From Fibrobacter sp. UBA4375 (GTDB lineage Bacteria > Fibrobacterota > Fibrobacteria > Fibrobacterales > Fibrobacteraceae), in NCBI GenBank assembly GCA_002391195.1, contig DGRZ01000059.1, positions 311-28,980 of the forward strand: DNA of 28,670 bases, read 5' to 3'. The notes under the pieces were generated by a model. The model did not search any database and was not told the origin of the DNA. It worked only from the letters and a program-made list of their open reading frames with translations. This document shows, piece by piece, positions 5,949-14,445 of the stretch. How positions within the stretch are numbered: the stretch's first letter is position 1; every line of letters begins with the position of its first letter. Made by a program: the position numbers and the translations under genes.

Positions 5949-8428
5949 CGGATGCGGGCCTGGCGGACCACTCCGTTTACCCGCACCACGTAATTCCCAG
6001 GAACAAGACCGGTCACCCTAAGCCCGGTAGAACCGGCAACACCTTTCTGAAGCAGGCGACCCTGCATGTCCGTAACGGATACGGCCGATCCGGGCCTTAC
6101 GTTGACTATTTCCAGCACGCGGTTTTGGACCACAATGCCGAAACCATGAATCCTCACGGAGGCGAAGTCCCTTATAGAAGAGGGGTCTTTTTTATATGTC
6201 GGGTCTTCTACCCAATAAGGGTATAGGGTCAAGGTGCTGTTCTGCTTGTAGACGGCATCCAGCTCATAAACCTTGGAGCCTCCATTCTTGGTGGACCAGC
6301 CGTCCTGAAGGTATCCTTCCCTAGTATAGGAGGCCCCCCTCAGATTGATGGGAACGTCGTACTGCTTGACATCCGATGGCACCACCTCTACACCATAGGA
6401 GCCTGCCATGTAGACAATGGGGAATGTCTTGACGGACCATTTGGCAAACAGAGACTTGTCCCCCGTAGAGCCCTCGGTTATCTGTACCGCAGGCATGGAG
6501 AATTTTTTATCGTAATACCAGCCTTCAAAGGTATAGCCCGTACGGGAAGGCTTCTTCAATACAATCGTCTCTGTTTCTACGGTATAGGTTTCCGGGTTGG
6601 CCTTGTTGTTCTTGGCTCCATCACCAAGTTCGTAGGCAATCTTGTACGTTTCGGGTGTCCACTTGGCATAGAGGGTGGCATTCCCTGTTATTTCTGTGCC
6701 AAAATCAAATTTTTGGGATTCGGAACAGTCCTTGTCTCCGTACCATTCGCCGAATGTATAGCCTTCGGCTACCGGATTGGTGGGCTTGCTGACCTTACTG
6801 CCCTCTTGCACGTAGGCAACCGTTGTTCCGGAATTTCTTTGCGTGTTGAAAACTACAGTGTATGTGGTAAGCTTTGTCCAGACGGCATAGAAAGTGGACG
6901 TTGCTGTCGCATTCCCCAAATCTTCTTGCGTCGTAGCTTCGCTGGATTTCGCCCACCCTGCAAAATAGAACGTCTCGTCGCCGGAGGTATATGTGGTGGG
7001 CAGGTCTATTCCCGAAACGTCAATGGCCTCACCTTCCGCCACCTTCTTGGTCACCGTCGCAGGCGTTCCTTCGCCCGGGAAGGTACCGCCATTGGCGTCA
7101 AAGGTAATCTCAAACATGTTTTTCCAGTAGGCGTAAATAGTTTTTGGCCCGTCAATTGTACCCAAGTTCTCTACAGGCTCCGCTGCATCGGGTGCCAGCG
7201 CCCAGCCACCAAAGACTGTATCGCTGCGGATCGGTGTCGAAATTTCGTCGGCGGTAATCAGGTCTCCCGGCCTGAGAAACTTCTTAAAATTGTCGTTGCC
7301 AGAAAACGCACCGCCGTTGGCATCAAAGAGGATCTCGTAGACCACGTTTCCGGCGGCATCCAGGCTCACGCCATTGTGGACTATACGGGTAGCGCCAATG
7401 CTCCATATTCCATCCTTGGAGCATTCCGAACCCGACCACTGTCCGCCATTCAGATCGCAAACCACCTTGCCGATATTGGCGTTCTTGACGCCGGAAACCG
7501 AACCCTCCATGGACAATCCGTCACTTGTTTTCCCTACACCGGTTTCGATAACATCCTTGTCAAAATAGATTCTAGAGGTAGAAAGGTCACCAGCCTCAAA
7601 AAATCCAATAGCTCCCCCGGCCACACCGTTTCCGCTATTGATAAGGATACTTCCGTCATACACGCAGGCATCGATGGAAACTTTCCCCGTATTCCGTGCG
7701 TATCCTAGAACACCGCCCACATAGGAATCGTCACCGCTCACCCAGATATCGATGGTGCTCAAGCTGTTGGTTATTTTAGCGTCCCAGGCGTTGCCAACAA
7801 GGCCTCCGATACCGTTTCCCTTGCCGCTGGTAAGGATAGTCCCGGAAGCAAAGCAGTTATCGACTACACCCTTCGGCAAAAAACCTACGACCGGCCCCAC
7901 GGAAACGGGATTGGTATTCCCGCTACCCACGCCAATACTTGCTGACGCCGCTATGTATACGTTTTCCAGATTCAGGTTCTTGACGGTACCTCCCATGAGA
8001 ACCCCGACAAAACCCACGTTCTGGGCATTGCACTGGGGCTTGCCCTCTGGGCAGAACTCGTTGGGAATCTTTCCCAGTTCTTCTGAATGGAGGTAGAGGT
8101 TGGAAACCGTAAATCCGTTGCCATCGAATATCCCACCAAAGCCCGCTTCATTGGAGCCTGCCGCAATGGGCAAAAACAGCTTGCCGCCCATATCCAAGGA
8201 CGCTGTCAACTTTGCGTTTATTGAAGAAACCCCCTTCACCTTGTTTACGGAATCTCTGAACCATGCCAGGTTGGCCTCGTTCTTGATGAGGTAGAATTCC
8301 TTTTTATCTATGGTCTCCGTAGCGGGCTTTTCCGTGGACTTTCCGTCCCAAGCCGCAAAGGATAAACCGACCCCGACCACAAAAAACATCAGGGCGAAAA
8401 ACATTACCGAACGGGATTCTTTCTGCAC
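5945..8428 (-). CDS. secreted surface protein with GLUG-like region, InlB B-type repeats and C-terminal sorting domain
   Basis: 827 residues from a GTG start; GTG was chosen because AAGGAG lies 7 nt upstream and it puts a signal peptide (about residues 1-26, ending FAA) at the N-terminus. Residues about 85-290 have glycine-rich GLUG-like units ('GGIFDGNGFTVSNLYL', 'VGFVGVLMGGTVKNLNLENV', 'GNGIGGLVGNAWDAKITNS', 'YVGGVLGYARNTGKV'). Residues about 364-740 hold five Listeria-Bacteroides (InlB B / Flg_new) repeats, each opening with a strand such as 'ITFDANGG' and closing with 'FYAVW', 'LYAKW' or 'YPYW'. The last ~45 residues ('VTDMQGRLLQKG' ... 'GNYVVRVNG') resemble the beta-sandwich sorting tails of Bacteroidetes/Fibrobacter secretion. 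Probable adhesin or surface display protein; no catalytic domain is visible. Its stop overlaps the convergent symporter gene. Confidence 0.88.
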   Translation of the reverse strand: MQKESRSVMFFALMFFVVGVGLSFAAWDGKSTEKPATETIDKKEFYLIKNEANLAWFRDSVNKVKGVSSINAKLTASLDMGGKLFLPIAAGSNEAGFGGIFDGNGFTVSNLYLHSEELGKIPNEFCPEGKPQCNAQNVGFVGVLMGGTVKNLNLENVYIAASASIGVGSGNTNPVSVGPVVGFLPKGVVDNCFASGTILTSGKGNGIGGLVGNAWDAKITNSLSTIDIWVSGDDSYVGGVLGYARNTGKVSIDACVYDGSILINSGNGVAGGAIGFFEAGDLSTSRIYFDKDVIETGVGKTSDGLSMEGSVSGVKNANIGKVVCDLNGGQWSGSECSKDGIWSIGATRIVHNGVSLDAAGNVVYEILFDANGGAFSGNDNFKKFLRPGDLITADEISTPIRSDTVFGGWALAPDAAEPVENLGTIDGPKTIYAYWKNMFEITFDANGGTFPGEGTPATVTKKVAEGEAIDVSGIDLPTTYTSGDETFYFAGWAKSSEATTQEDLGNATATSTFYAVWTKLTTYTVVFNTQRNSGTTVAYVQEGSKVSKPTNPVAEGYTFGEWYGDKDCSESQKFDFGTEITGNATLYAKWTPETYKIAYELGDGAKNNKANPETYTVETETIVLKKPSRTGYTFEGWYYDKKFSMPAVQITEGSTGDKSLFAKWSVKTFPIVYMAGSYGVEVVPSDVKQYDVPINLRGASYTREGYLQDGWSTKNGGSKVYELDAVYKQNSTLTLYPYWVEDPTYKKDPSSIRDFASVRIHGFGIVVQNRVLEIVNVRPGSAVSVTDMQGRLLQKGVAGSTGLRVTGLVPGNYVVRVNGVVRQARIR

Positions 8429-8520
8429 AAGTCACTCCTTGATACTAACCCAAACTCGCAATACAGCGTATTGCAATCCATAACAGTATGAAAATAATCA
8501 AAAAAAGGACGAATATTCCC

Positions 8521-8555
8521 TACAAAAAGATAAAAGGGCAAAAATTATGCCCTTT
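8521..8555 (-). terminator. Rho-independent terminator of rhlE
   Basis: On the minus strand AAAGGGCA (8555-8548) pairs with TGCCCTTT (8540-8533), loop of 7 nt, followed by TATCTTTTTG. It lies 32 nt after the rhlE stop. Confidence 0.8.
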
Positions 8556-8586
8556 GTCACATTTTCAAAAGATAAACCGGATTATT

Positions 8587-10014
8587 CTAATTTGGAGTAT
8601 TGCCCGACGCCCGCATACGGCGGCGGGCCTTTGAGCCGGGGCGGTTGCGGCGGTGCCTGTGATGACCGGAATTTTGGGGCTGTTCGGATTTCGTCCCGGG
8701 CCCAGCATGCTGCGCGGGCTGCGCCGTTTTCGGAGGCTGCTGCCTTGGGGGTTTGGGAGAAGCCTGTGACGGTTCTGGGGACTGCACCGGTTTTTGTTGC
8801 CGCGCAGGCTTCGGGAAGCCGCGGCCCCGGGCGTTGCGCATCTCGCTTTCGGGAGTCTCCTTCTGCGGAGGCGGGAGTTTCTCGAATATGGCCTTGTCTC
8901 CTTCGGGAATCCTTATCCTGGTAAGCTTCTCGATGGCCCGCAAATCCTGCTCCTCGTCGGGGGCGCAGAACGAGATGGCGATGCCGTCCTTGCCCGCGCG
9001 GGCGGTACGGCCTATGCGGTGCACGAAGGTCTCGGGAACGTCGGGCAAATCGTAGTTGAACACGTGGGAGACGTCGTCCACGTCAATACCGCGGGCGGCG
9101 ATGTCGGTAGCCACCAGCACCCGGATTTTTTCGTCCTTGAAATTTTTAAGGGCCTCCTGCCTGCGGGTCTGGCTCTTGTTGCCGTGGATAGCGGCGCACT
9201 TGACTCCCGCCTTTTCCAACACCCGGACAATCTTGTCGGCGCCGTGCTTGGTGCGGCTGAATACCAGCACCTTCTTCATCTCGGTGTGTTCCTGCAACAG
9301 CTCCTTCAGGAGCGCTCCCTTGCGGCGCTTGTCGATACGGTACAGTTCCTGACGGATGCGTTCGATGGGCGTACTCTGGGGCGCGACCTCTACGCGAACC
9401 GGATTCGGCCGGAGGATGGTCGATGCCAACTTGGTGATGTCGTCGGGCATGGTGGCGCTGAAGAACAGGTTCTGGCGCTTTTGCGGAAGGAGCGCCACCA
9501 CCTTGCGGATATCGTGGATGAACCCCATGTCCAGCATGCGGTCGGCCTCATCCAGCACAAAGAATTCCAGTGCCTTCAGGGAAACCGCCTTCTGGCCGAT
9601 AAGATCCAGCAGACGCCCCGGAGTTGCCACCAGCACGTCCACACCCCGAACCAGGCAGTTTTTCTGGGAGGCGTCCCCCACACCGCCAAAGATGCAGGTA
9701 CTGGAAATAGCCGTAAACTGGGCATACTGCTTGAAGCACTCCTCCACCTGGATGGCAAGTTCCCGAGTAGGAAGCAGGATCAGGGCCCGGCAGGTCTTGG
9801 GCGCACGGAACTTTCCGGAATCCAGAAGCAGCTGTAAAATCGGCAGGGCGAATGCCGCCGTCTTGCCGGTGCCCGTCTGGGCGATTCCTAGCAGGTCCTT
9901 ACCTTCGAGCAGGCTCGGGATAGACTGTTCCTGGATGGGGGTGGGCGTTTCGTAGCCTACGGCACGGATGGCGCGCTGCAGAGGGTTTGCCAGAGGAAGT
10001 TCTGAAAAAAGCAT
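8587..10014 (-). CDS. rhlE: RhlE-type DEAD-box ATP-dependent RNA helicase
   Basis: 475 residues. Two RecA-like domains carry the full DEAD-box motif set in order: Q motif 'ETPTPIQEQSIP', motif I 'AQTGTGKT', Ia 'PTRELA', 'FGGVG', Ib 'TPGRLLD', II 'DEAD', III 'SAT', IV 'VLVFSRTK', V 'ATDIAARGID' and VI 'HRIGRTARAG'. Residues about 375-475 form a disordered tail rich in Lys, Pro, Gln and Arg ending with basic clusters, as in RhlE proteins, probably for RNA contact. It unwinds structured RNA for ribosome assembly or decay. It begins 12 nt after the glucokinase stop without its own clear ribosome site, so it is probably cotranscribed with glk; a terminator closes the pair. RhlE versus another DEAD-box paralogue is a best call from the short linker and tail. 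Confidence 0.93.
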   Translation of the reverse strand: MLFSELPLANPLQRAIRAVGYETPTPIQEQSIPSLLEGKDLLGIAQTGTGKTAAFALPILQLLLDSGKFRAPKTCRALILLPTRELAIQVEECFKQYAQFTAISSTCIFGGVGDASQKNCLVRGVDVLVATPGRLLDLIGQKAVSLKALEFFVLDEADRMLDMGFIHDIRKVVALLPQKRQNLFFSATMPDDITKLASTILRPNPVRVEVAPQSTPIERIRQELYRIDKRRKGALLKELLQEHTEMKKVLVFSRTKHGADKIVRVLEKAGVKCAAIHGNKSQTRRQEALKNFKDEKIRVLVATDIAARGIDVDDVSHVFNYDLPDVPETFVHRIGRTARAGKDGIAISFCAPDEEQDLRAIEKLTRIRIPEGDKAIFEKLPPPQKETPESEMRNARGRGFPKPARQQKPVQSPEPSQASPKPPRQQPPKTAQPAQHAGPGTKSEQPQNSGHHRHRRNRPGSKARRRMRASGNTPN

Positions 10015-10026
10015 ATTGGGCAGCGT

Positions 10027-11094
10027 TTACTTCTGCAAGTTCAGGCTTGCGTTGGCCGCACCGTACAGGCTAATACTGTAATCCTTGATAATATACACCG
10101 GAATCTTGTTCAATAGCGGGCGGATGTTCGGGTTGTAGTTCTTTTCGAAATACTTCATGAACAGGTTGTCGCGCTCGAGCCAGCGCAAATCCTTCTGTAC
10201 CGTACCGCCGGCCAGGTAGAGGCCACCCAGGGGCAGGAACAGCGTGGCGGCATCGCTTGCGAAGCGGGCCAGCATCTTCACGAACAGGCGCATCATTTCA
10301 GCAGCCACCGGGTCGGTATCGCTAGCGCGGCTGATGTACTTCGGGCGATCGTTGGGTTCGGTTTCCTCAATCTTCTTGAAGGCATCGTTATCGGGAACGC
10401 CGCGGGTCTCCTTCCACCATTCGTACATGTTGCGAAGCCCCATGCCGGATACGAGCGGTTCCACGCCGGGCACGGTGCCAATCTTCTTTTCCATGTAGTC
10501 GTGGAATTCCTGAGAATCCTTGTCGAACGGAGCGAAGGTGGAATGCCCGCCTTCCGAAGAAGCGGGGATGTATTTTTCGCCGTCGAAAGCAAGGAAACCA
10601 ACACCCATGCCGGTACCCGGGCCAATCACGGCCTTGGTCGCCTTCTGCGGAGCGGGCTGGCTGCCGTCGGTATGGGTCAGCTTGAAAATCTGCTTGGGGT
10701 CGTCCACGTCGAGGGTGGGGATGCCGTAGCTAATGGCCATGAAGTCATTGATGACCAGCGTCGGGATGCCGGTCGCCGCGGTGAGGGCGTCGCCATCCAC
10801 GCTCCACGGGAGGTTCGTCATCACGCACTTGTTGGCAGCCACCGGGCCCGCGGCACTGATGCACACGTGGCTCGGCTTAAGGTCAGCACGGCTCTCCGCG
10901 GCAAGCTTGAGCGTCTCGCGGATAGGAGCGTCAAGACCGTCGATGTCCTTGGAGGGGCACACCGTTTCAAGAATCAGCGTGAACTTGCCGTCCTTGTAGC
11001 CCACAAGGCCAAGGTTCGTGTTGGTGCCACCAATATCGCCTGCCAAAACTAGGCGGTCAAACTTTGCATCGGGATTAAGCCATTTGATTTCCAT
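10027..11094 (-). CDS. glk: glucokinase
   Basis: 355 residues. ASKHA-fold sugar kinase of the Glk family (PF02685-like): phosphate loop 'DIGGTNTN' at residues 20-27, 'CISAAGPV', substrate segment 'TNLPWSVDG', catalytic Asp in 'LVINDFMA', 'VIGPGTGMGVGFL', the 'SEGGHSTFAP' glucose-binding segment and adenosine motif 'LYLAGGT'. It phosphorylates glucose to glucose 6-phosphate in the cytoplasm, the entry step for glucose released from cellulose. Slightly longer than E. coli Glk (about 320). Ribosome site GGAG at 11102-11105 is 7 nt before the ATG, and a TATATTCT box at 11120-11127 gives a leader of about 25 nt. First gene of a probable glk-rhlE operon, divergent from the EamA gene. Confidence 0.95.
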   Translation of the reverse strand: MEIKWLNPDAKFDRLVLAGDIGGTNTNLGLVGYKDGKFTLILETVCPSKDIDGLDAPIRETLKLAAESRADLKPSHVCISAAGPVAANKCVMTNLPWSVDGDALTAATGIPTLVINDFMAISYGIPTLDVDDPKQIFKLTHTDGSQPAPQKATKAVIGPGTGMGVGFLAFDGEKYIPASSEGGHSTFAPFDKDSQEFHDYMEKKIGTVPGVEPLVSGMGLRNMYEWWKETRGVPDNDAFKKIEETEPNDRPKYISRASDTDPVAAEMMRLFVKMLARFASDAATLFLPLGGLYLAGGTVQKDLRWLERDNLFMKYFEKNYNPNIRPLLNKIPVYIIKDYSISLYGAANASLNLQK

Positions 11095-11119
11095 AAAAAA
11101 ACTCCAGGTTTATACAAAA

Positions 11120-11127
11120 AGAATATA
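11120..11127 (-). promoter_or_regulatory. TATATTCT -7-like box of glk
   Basis: Minus-strand TATATTCT with a leader of about 25 nt that carries the GGAG ribosome site, in contrast to genes whose box abuts the ATG. Confidence 0.45.
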
Positions 11128-11157
11128 GCTAAATAGGGATTTTTGTTCCAGACAAAC

Positions 11158-11192
11158 AACTCCGAATTCCGAAATCCGAACTCCGAATTCTC
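11158..11192. repeat. heptamer tandem array, AATTCCG type (5 units)
   Basis: Units AACTCCG, AATTCCG, AAATCCG, AACTCCG, AATTCTC. This is the reverse complement of the AGTTCGG type at 3477 and 26745. It ends 8 nt upstream of the -7-like box of the EamA gene. Confidence 0.9.
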
Positions 11193-11199
11193 CAATTTC

Positions 11200-11207
11200 T
11201 ACATTTC
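11200..11207 (+). promoter_or_regulatory. TACATTTC box 5 nt before EamA gene ATG
   Basis: TACATTTC is followed by TCGCG and the ATG at 11213; no Shine-Dalgarno fits. Near-leaderless start predicted. Confidence 0.45.
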
Positions 11208-11212
11208 TCGCG

Positions 11213-12106
11213 ATGAAAAACAGCACCGCCATCTGGCACATATTGGCCGTTGCCACCGTAATCTTCTGGGGCACGAGCTTTGTGAGTACCAAGGTCCTGC
11301 TGACCCACGGTTTTTCGGCGGTACAGGTGTTCTTTATCCGGTTCGTGTTCACCTACCTGCTGTTGCTGGCCATAAACCACAAGAAAATCCTGGCGCAAAA
11401 CTTAAAAGACGAGTTTTTGCTGTTCATCAGCGGCATCACCGGCGGTACGCTGTACTTTTGGGCGGAAAATACGGCCCTCACCCTGTCGCCATCTTCTAAC
11501 GTGTCCCTCATCGTCTGTACCAACCCGCTGCTCATCATGATTTTTGGAGGGCTCCTGTTCAAAAGCGAACGGCTCAAGTCCAGACAAATCCTGGGTTCCC
11601 TGCTGACTTTCGTAGGGATGGTGCTGGTGGTCCTCAACGGCAAGTTCATATTGAAACTTTCACCCCTGGGAGATTTCCTCGCCTTTGCGGCAGCCATCCT
11701 CTGGACCATCTACTCCCTGAGCCTCAAGCCTTTCAAGGCGCAGTACAGCACCCTGTTCATCACCCGAAAAATTTTCTTCTACAGCATTGTCAGTTCCATC
11801 CCCCTCATGGCGGCAGAACACCTGCAAGGGCGTTTCATTCCTTGGGAAAACTTTGCCGAACCCGTGGTGGCGTTTAACTTTTTGTGCCTCGCCATATTCT
11901 CTTCGCTACTGGGCTATGTGGCGTGGAATACCGTCCTCGAAAAACTGGGCACGGTCCTGGCCAGCAACTATGTCTATGCCCTGCCCCTGGTAACCATCAT
12001 CACCGCCATGATTGCCATCGGGGAACGCATCTCTCCTGTGGCCTGGGCAGGAGCCGCCACCATCGTCATGGGCATGGCCATCGCGGAATACAAGGGCCGG
12101 CGATAA
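11213..12106 (+). CDS. EamA-family (DMT superfamily) transporter
   Basis: 297 residues, ten predicted membrane helices arranged as two EamA repeats (about residues 8-140 and 150-293). First repeat has 'VIFWGTSFVSTKVLL' and 'FFIRFVFTYLLLL'; second has 'LCLAIFSSLLGYVAWNTVLE' and 'ALPLVTIITAMIAIGERIS', followed by a closing helix with 'AGAATIVMGMAIAEY'. Inner-membrane drug/metabolite exporter type; substrate unknown. Single gene divergent from glk, with its own TACATTTC box. It is followed by 127 nt before the GH5 gene, with no clear terminator. Confidence 0.88.
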   Translation: MKNSTAIWHILAVATVIFWGTSFVSTKVLLTHGFSAVQVFFIRFVFTYLLLLAINHKKILAQNLKDEFLLFISGITGGTLYFWAENTALTLSPSSNVSLIVCTNPLLIMIFGGLLFKSERLKSRQILGSLLTFVGMVLVVLNGKFILKLSPLGDFLAFAAAILWTIYSLSLKPFKAQYSTLFITRKIFFYSIVSSIPLMAAEHLQGRFIPWENFAEPVVAFNFLCLAIFSSLLGYVAWNTVLEKLGTVLASNYVYALPLVTIITAMIAIGERISPVAWAGAATIVMGMAIAEYKGRR

Positions 12107-12137
12107 CTTACCCTATTCTTACGAATCTGCTTATTTT

Positions 12138-12150
12138 GGACAATATGTCC
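12138..12150. promoter_or_regulatory. palindrome GGACA-ATA-TGTCC upstream of GH5 promoter
   Basis: A perfect 5-bp inverted repeat with a 3-nt centre, 45 nt upstream of the GH5 -7-like box. A possible operator; no protein binding can be assigned from sequence alone. Confidence 0.3.
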
Positions 12151-12194
12151 ACATTGTAAACAAAACTGGCCTACGGATTTTCGCCGGTTCAAGT

Positions 12195-12202
12195 TATATT
12201 TA
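12195..12202 (+). promoter_or_regulatory. TATATTTA -7-like box of the GH5 gene
   Basis: TATATTTA with a leader of about 25-31 nt that includes AAGGA at 12223-12227, 6 nt before the ATG. Confidence 0.45.
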
Positions 12203-12233
12203 CACCGGGATATTAACAAAAAAAGGATTGAGT

Positions 12234-14318
12234 ATGAATATCTTGAAAATGACAGCCGCGTTTGGGTTGGCCATTATGGCCAGCGGCTCCATGGCCCTTG
12301 CCGCCGATTTGCCCAAGGCATCCACATTGGTAAGCAAGATGGGTTTCGGTTTCAACATCGGAAACACGCTGGAAGTTCCTGCAAACCAGGGCGGCCCTAC
12401 CGGCTGGGGCAACCCCATGCCGAGCCAGGCCTATGTTGACTCCATCAAGGCAGCGGGTTTTAGCACCGTCCGACTTCCGACTGCCTGGTATTCCCACGCC
12501 GTTGGCGGAAAAGTCAGCAAAGGCTGGATTGACACTGTACAGACCGTAGTGGATATGTGCATCAAGGACGGCCTCTATGTGGTACTCAACAGCCACTGGG
12601 ATACCGGCTGGCTCGAAGACAAGGTTTTCGCAACAGATTCCGCCACCGTCATCAAGAACCAGAAAGCCATCTGGGGACATCTGGCGAGCCGTTTCAAGGA
12701 CTATGACGAGCACCTGATTTTTGCAAGTGCCAACGAACCCGGCGTGAACGACCCGTGGAACGGCGGTGCGCAGCAAGCATTTGATGCCAAACGTATGCAG
12801 ATTTTGCAGCGTTACCACCAGGTCATGATTGACGAAGTCCGTAAATCCGGCGGAAACAACGCTACCCGCACCGTTGTTTTCCAGATGCCCCGCACTGAAA
12901 TCGACATGTACGAACTTTTGAGCCAGTATTACCCGAAAGACCCCGCAGGGGATGGCTACACCATGGCCGAAGCACATTTTTACCCCTACCAGTTCTCACT
13001 GATGAAGGCCGATGAAAATTGGGGAAAGATGTTCTATTTCTGGGAAGATGTCACCACGGGAGATGCGAGCCGTACCTGTGCCAATGGGGCTCTCGGTTCC
13101 AAGCAGTCTATTGAGACCCAGTTCGGAAAGTTGAAAACGGCCTTCGTGAGCAAAGGCATTCCGGTAATCATCGGTGAAATGGGAGCCCAGAAACGCCTGA
13201 CCCTCGAAGGCCAGGACCTTGAAAAGCATCTTCTTGCCCGTGCCGCCTGGTACGGCTATGTCGCCAAGATTGCCAAGGCCGACGGAATCGTGCCCATCAT
13301 CTGGGATACCGGTGCCGAAGACAACCTGAACATGACGGTCATTCGTCGCCAAAAGAATGTGGACTACACCATTCTCGATTACGAAGTTCTGAACGCCATG
13401 CGTCAGGAATACGGCATGAGTTCCCTGAGCGGAAACTCCATCAGCGCATTGGTTGAGGCAAGTTCCTCTACAGTCAACAAGTCCAGCATCGCCATTTTCA
13501 AGAGCCCAAGTTCCGCTTCGGCAAATACACCTCTCCGCATCAATACAAATATCAAGGATTGGAGCCAATACGAAACCGCAACCGTTCGCATTTATTCCGA
13601 CATGAGCGCGGCTGATGGCTGGGCAAAAGCGTCTTTTGTCACCATGAGCGGTAGCAAATGGGACTGGGTTGAAGAACCCATGACGGTCTCCAATGGTGCT
13701 TGGTCTTCTGTAAATGTTCCTCTTTCCAGCATTACGACAATTTCCGAAGTAAACGCCGTAGTCATTTTCATCAACGCTAAGGGCATGACCGGAAAGCTTG
13801 CCGTCGACTATATTCTCCTCAACAAGAAGGGCGGCGGCGCCGACACCCTGGAATCATTCAAGTCCACTGTTTTTGAATGCAGCCCGGATGACGGCGTTGT
13901 GGTTCCCGATGAACTCGGAAATATCGAGACCGATAAAGTGGCAACAGCAACTTCAATCGGCGCCACTGGCGGCAAGACGGTAAACTACGTTTTCAAGGCC
14001 AACAGTTACACCGACAACTACACTTACAATGAAACCATAACACCTGCCAGCAACAACACCATTGCAGCACCCGCCATCGCCCAGAGCATCCACCTTTCTG
14101 TGGAGCACGGCGCCATCAACGCCACCTTCAACGCCGCAACGGCAGGCCACACGACTGTATCCCTCATGAACAGCCTGGGCCAGGTGATTGCAAGCAAGAA
14201 TGTGAACGCCACCTGCGGTGCCAACAGCGTTTCCCTGGAAACAAGTTACCAGGGAGCTGCCTTCCTGGTCATCCGTCAGGGCAGCCAGAAGATGGTCAAG
14301 ACCGTACGGCTGAAATAA
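12234..14318 (+). CDS. GH5 endoglucanase with CBM-like domain and C-terminal sorting domain
   Basis: 694 residues. The ATG at 12234 was chosen over earlier in-frame codons because AAGGA precedes it and it opens a clean signal peptide (residues 1-23, ending ALA). Catalytic GH5 domain about 28-410: 'GFNIGNTLE', 'AGFSTVRLPTAW', 'VVLNSHWDTGW', acid/base Glu168 in 'ASANEPG', 'AEAHFYPYQFS', nucleophile Glu315 in 'VIIGEMGA', and 'VPIIWDTGA'. The pattern is closest to subfamily GH5_4 (endoglucanase, xyloglucanase or mixed-linkage glucanase). Residues about 420-530 form a beta-rich domain ('ATVRIYSDMS', 'WSSVNVPLSSI', 'KLAVDYILLNK') that looks like a carbohydrate-binding module of uncertain family. 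About residues 617-694 are a sorting tail ('TTVSLMNSLGQVIASK', 'MVKTVRLK'). Exported, probably cell-surface; convergent with a GH9 gene. Confidence 0.93.
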   Translation: MNILKMTAAFGLAIMASGSMALAADLPKASTLVSKMGFGFNIGNTLEVPANQGGPTGWGNPMPSQAYVDSIKAAGFSTVRLPTAWYSHAVGGKVSKGWIDTVQTVVDMCIKDGLYVVLNSHWDTGWLEDKVFATDSATVIKNQKAIWGHLASRFKDYDEHLIFASANEPGVNDPWNGGAQQAFDAKRMQILQRYHQVMIDEVRKSGGNNATRTVVFQMPRTEIDMYELLSQYYPKDPAGDGYTMAEAHFYPYQFSLMKADENWGKMFYFWEDVTTGDASRTCANGALGSKQSIETQFGKLKTAFVSKGIPVIIGEMGAQKRLTLEGQDLEKHLLARAAWYGYVAKIAKADGIVPIIWDTGAEDNLNMTVIRRQKNVDYTILDYEVLNAMRQEYGMSSLSGNSISALVEASSSTVNKSSIAIFKSPSSASANTPLRINTNIKDWSQYETATVRIYSDMSAADGWAKASFVTMSGSKWDWVEEPMTVSNGAWSSVNVPLSSITTISEVNAVVIFINAKGMTGKLAVDYILLNKKGGGADTLESFKSTVFECSPDDGVVVPDELGNIETDKVATATSIGATGGKTVNYVFKANSYTDNYTYNETITPASNNTIAAPAIAQSIHLSVEHGAINATFNAATAGHTTVSLMNSLGQVIASKNVNATCGANSVSLETSYQGAAFLVIRQGSQKMVKTVRLK

Positions 14319-14363
14319 ACCAGGCTTGCAGCGAAACCACTGCAATTTTCAGGATATAGAAAG

Positions 14364-14389
14364 TCCCCGACACTGTCGGGGATTTTTTT
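14364..14389 (+). terminator. Rho-independent terminator of the GH5 gene
   Basis: TCCCCGAC (14364-14371) pairs with GTCGGGGA (14375-14382), loop ACT, followed by seven T. On the minus strand the stem is followed only by CTTTCT, so it could serve weakly for the convergent GH9 gene. Confidence 0.9.
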
Positions 14390-14409
14390 GCTCACGGAAG
14401 ACGGCAACC

Positions 14410-14437
14410 GCCCCAGTTTAATAACTGGGGCTTTGTT
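14410..14437 (+). terminator. second hairpin downstream of GH5, possible back-up terminator
   Basis: A perfect 9-bp stem GCCCCAGTT (14410-14418) / AACTGGGGC (14423-14431), loop TAAT, then TTTGTTG. The U-tract is weak. The words 'TTGCTCACGGA' follow both this hairpin and the previous one, suggesting duplication. Confidence 0.5.
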
Positions 14438-14445
14438 GCTCACGG

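Noticed and set aside
6713..7708. 331-codon open frame opposite the InlB-repeat gene
   Set aside because: No coherent domain, no start signal; the real gene on the minus strand has a signal peptide and repeats.
8794..9837. 347-codon open frame opposite rhlE
   Set aside because: It is the mirror of a gene with all DEAD-box motifs in the other strand; the translated product shows no recognisable family or signal.
12012..12233. Upstream in-frame extension of the GH5 protein
   Set aside because: It overlaps the end of the EamA gene, lacks family similarity, and the ATG at 12234 has a ribosome site and a signal peptide.
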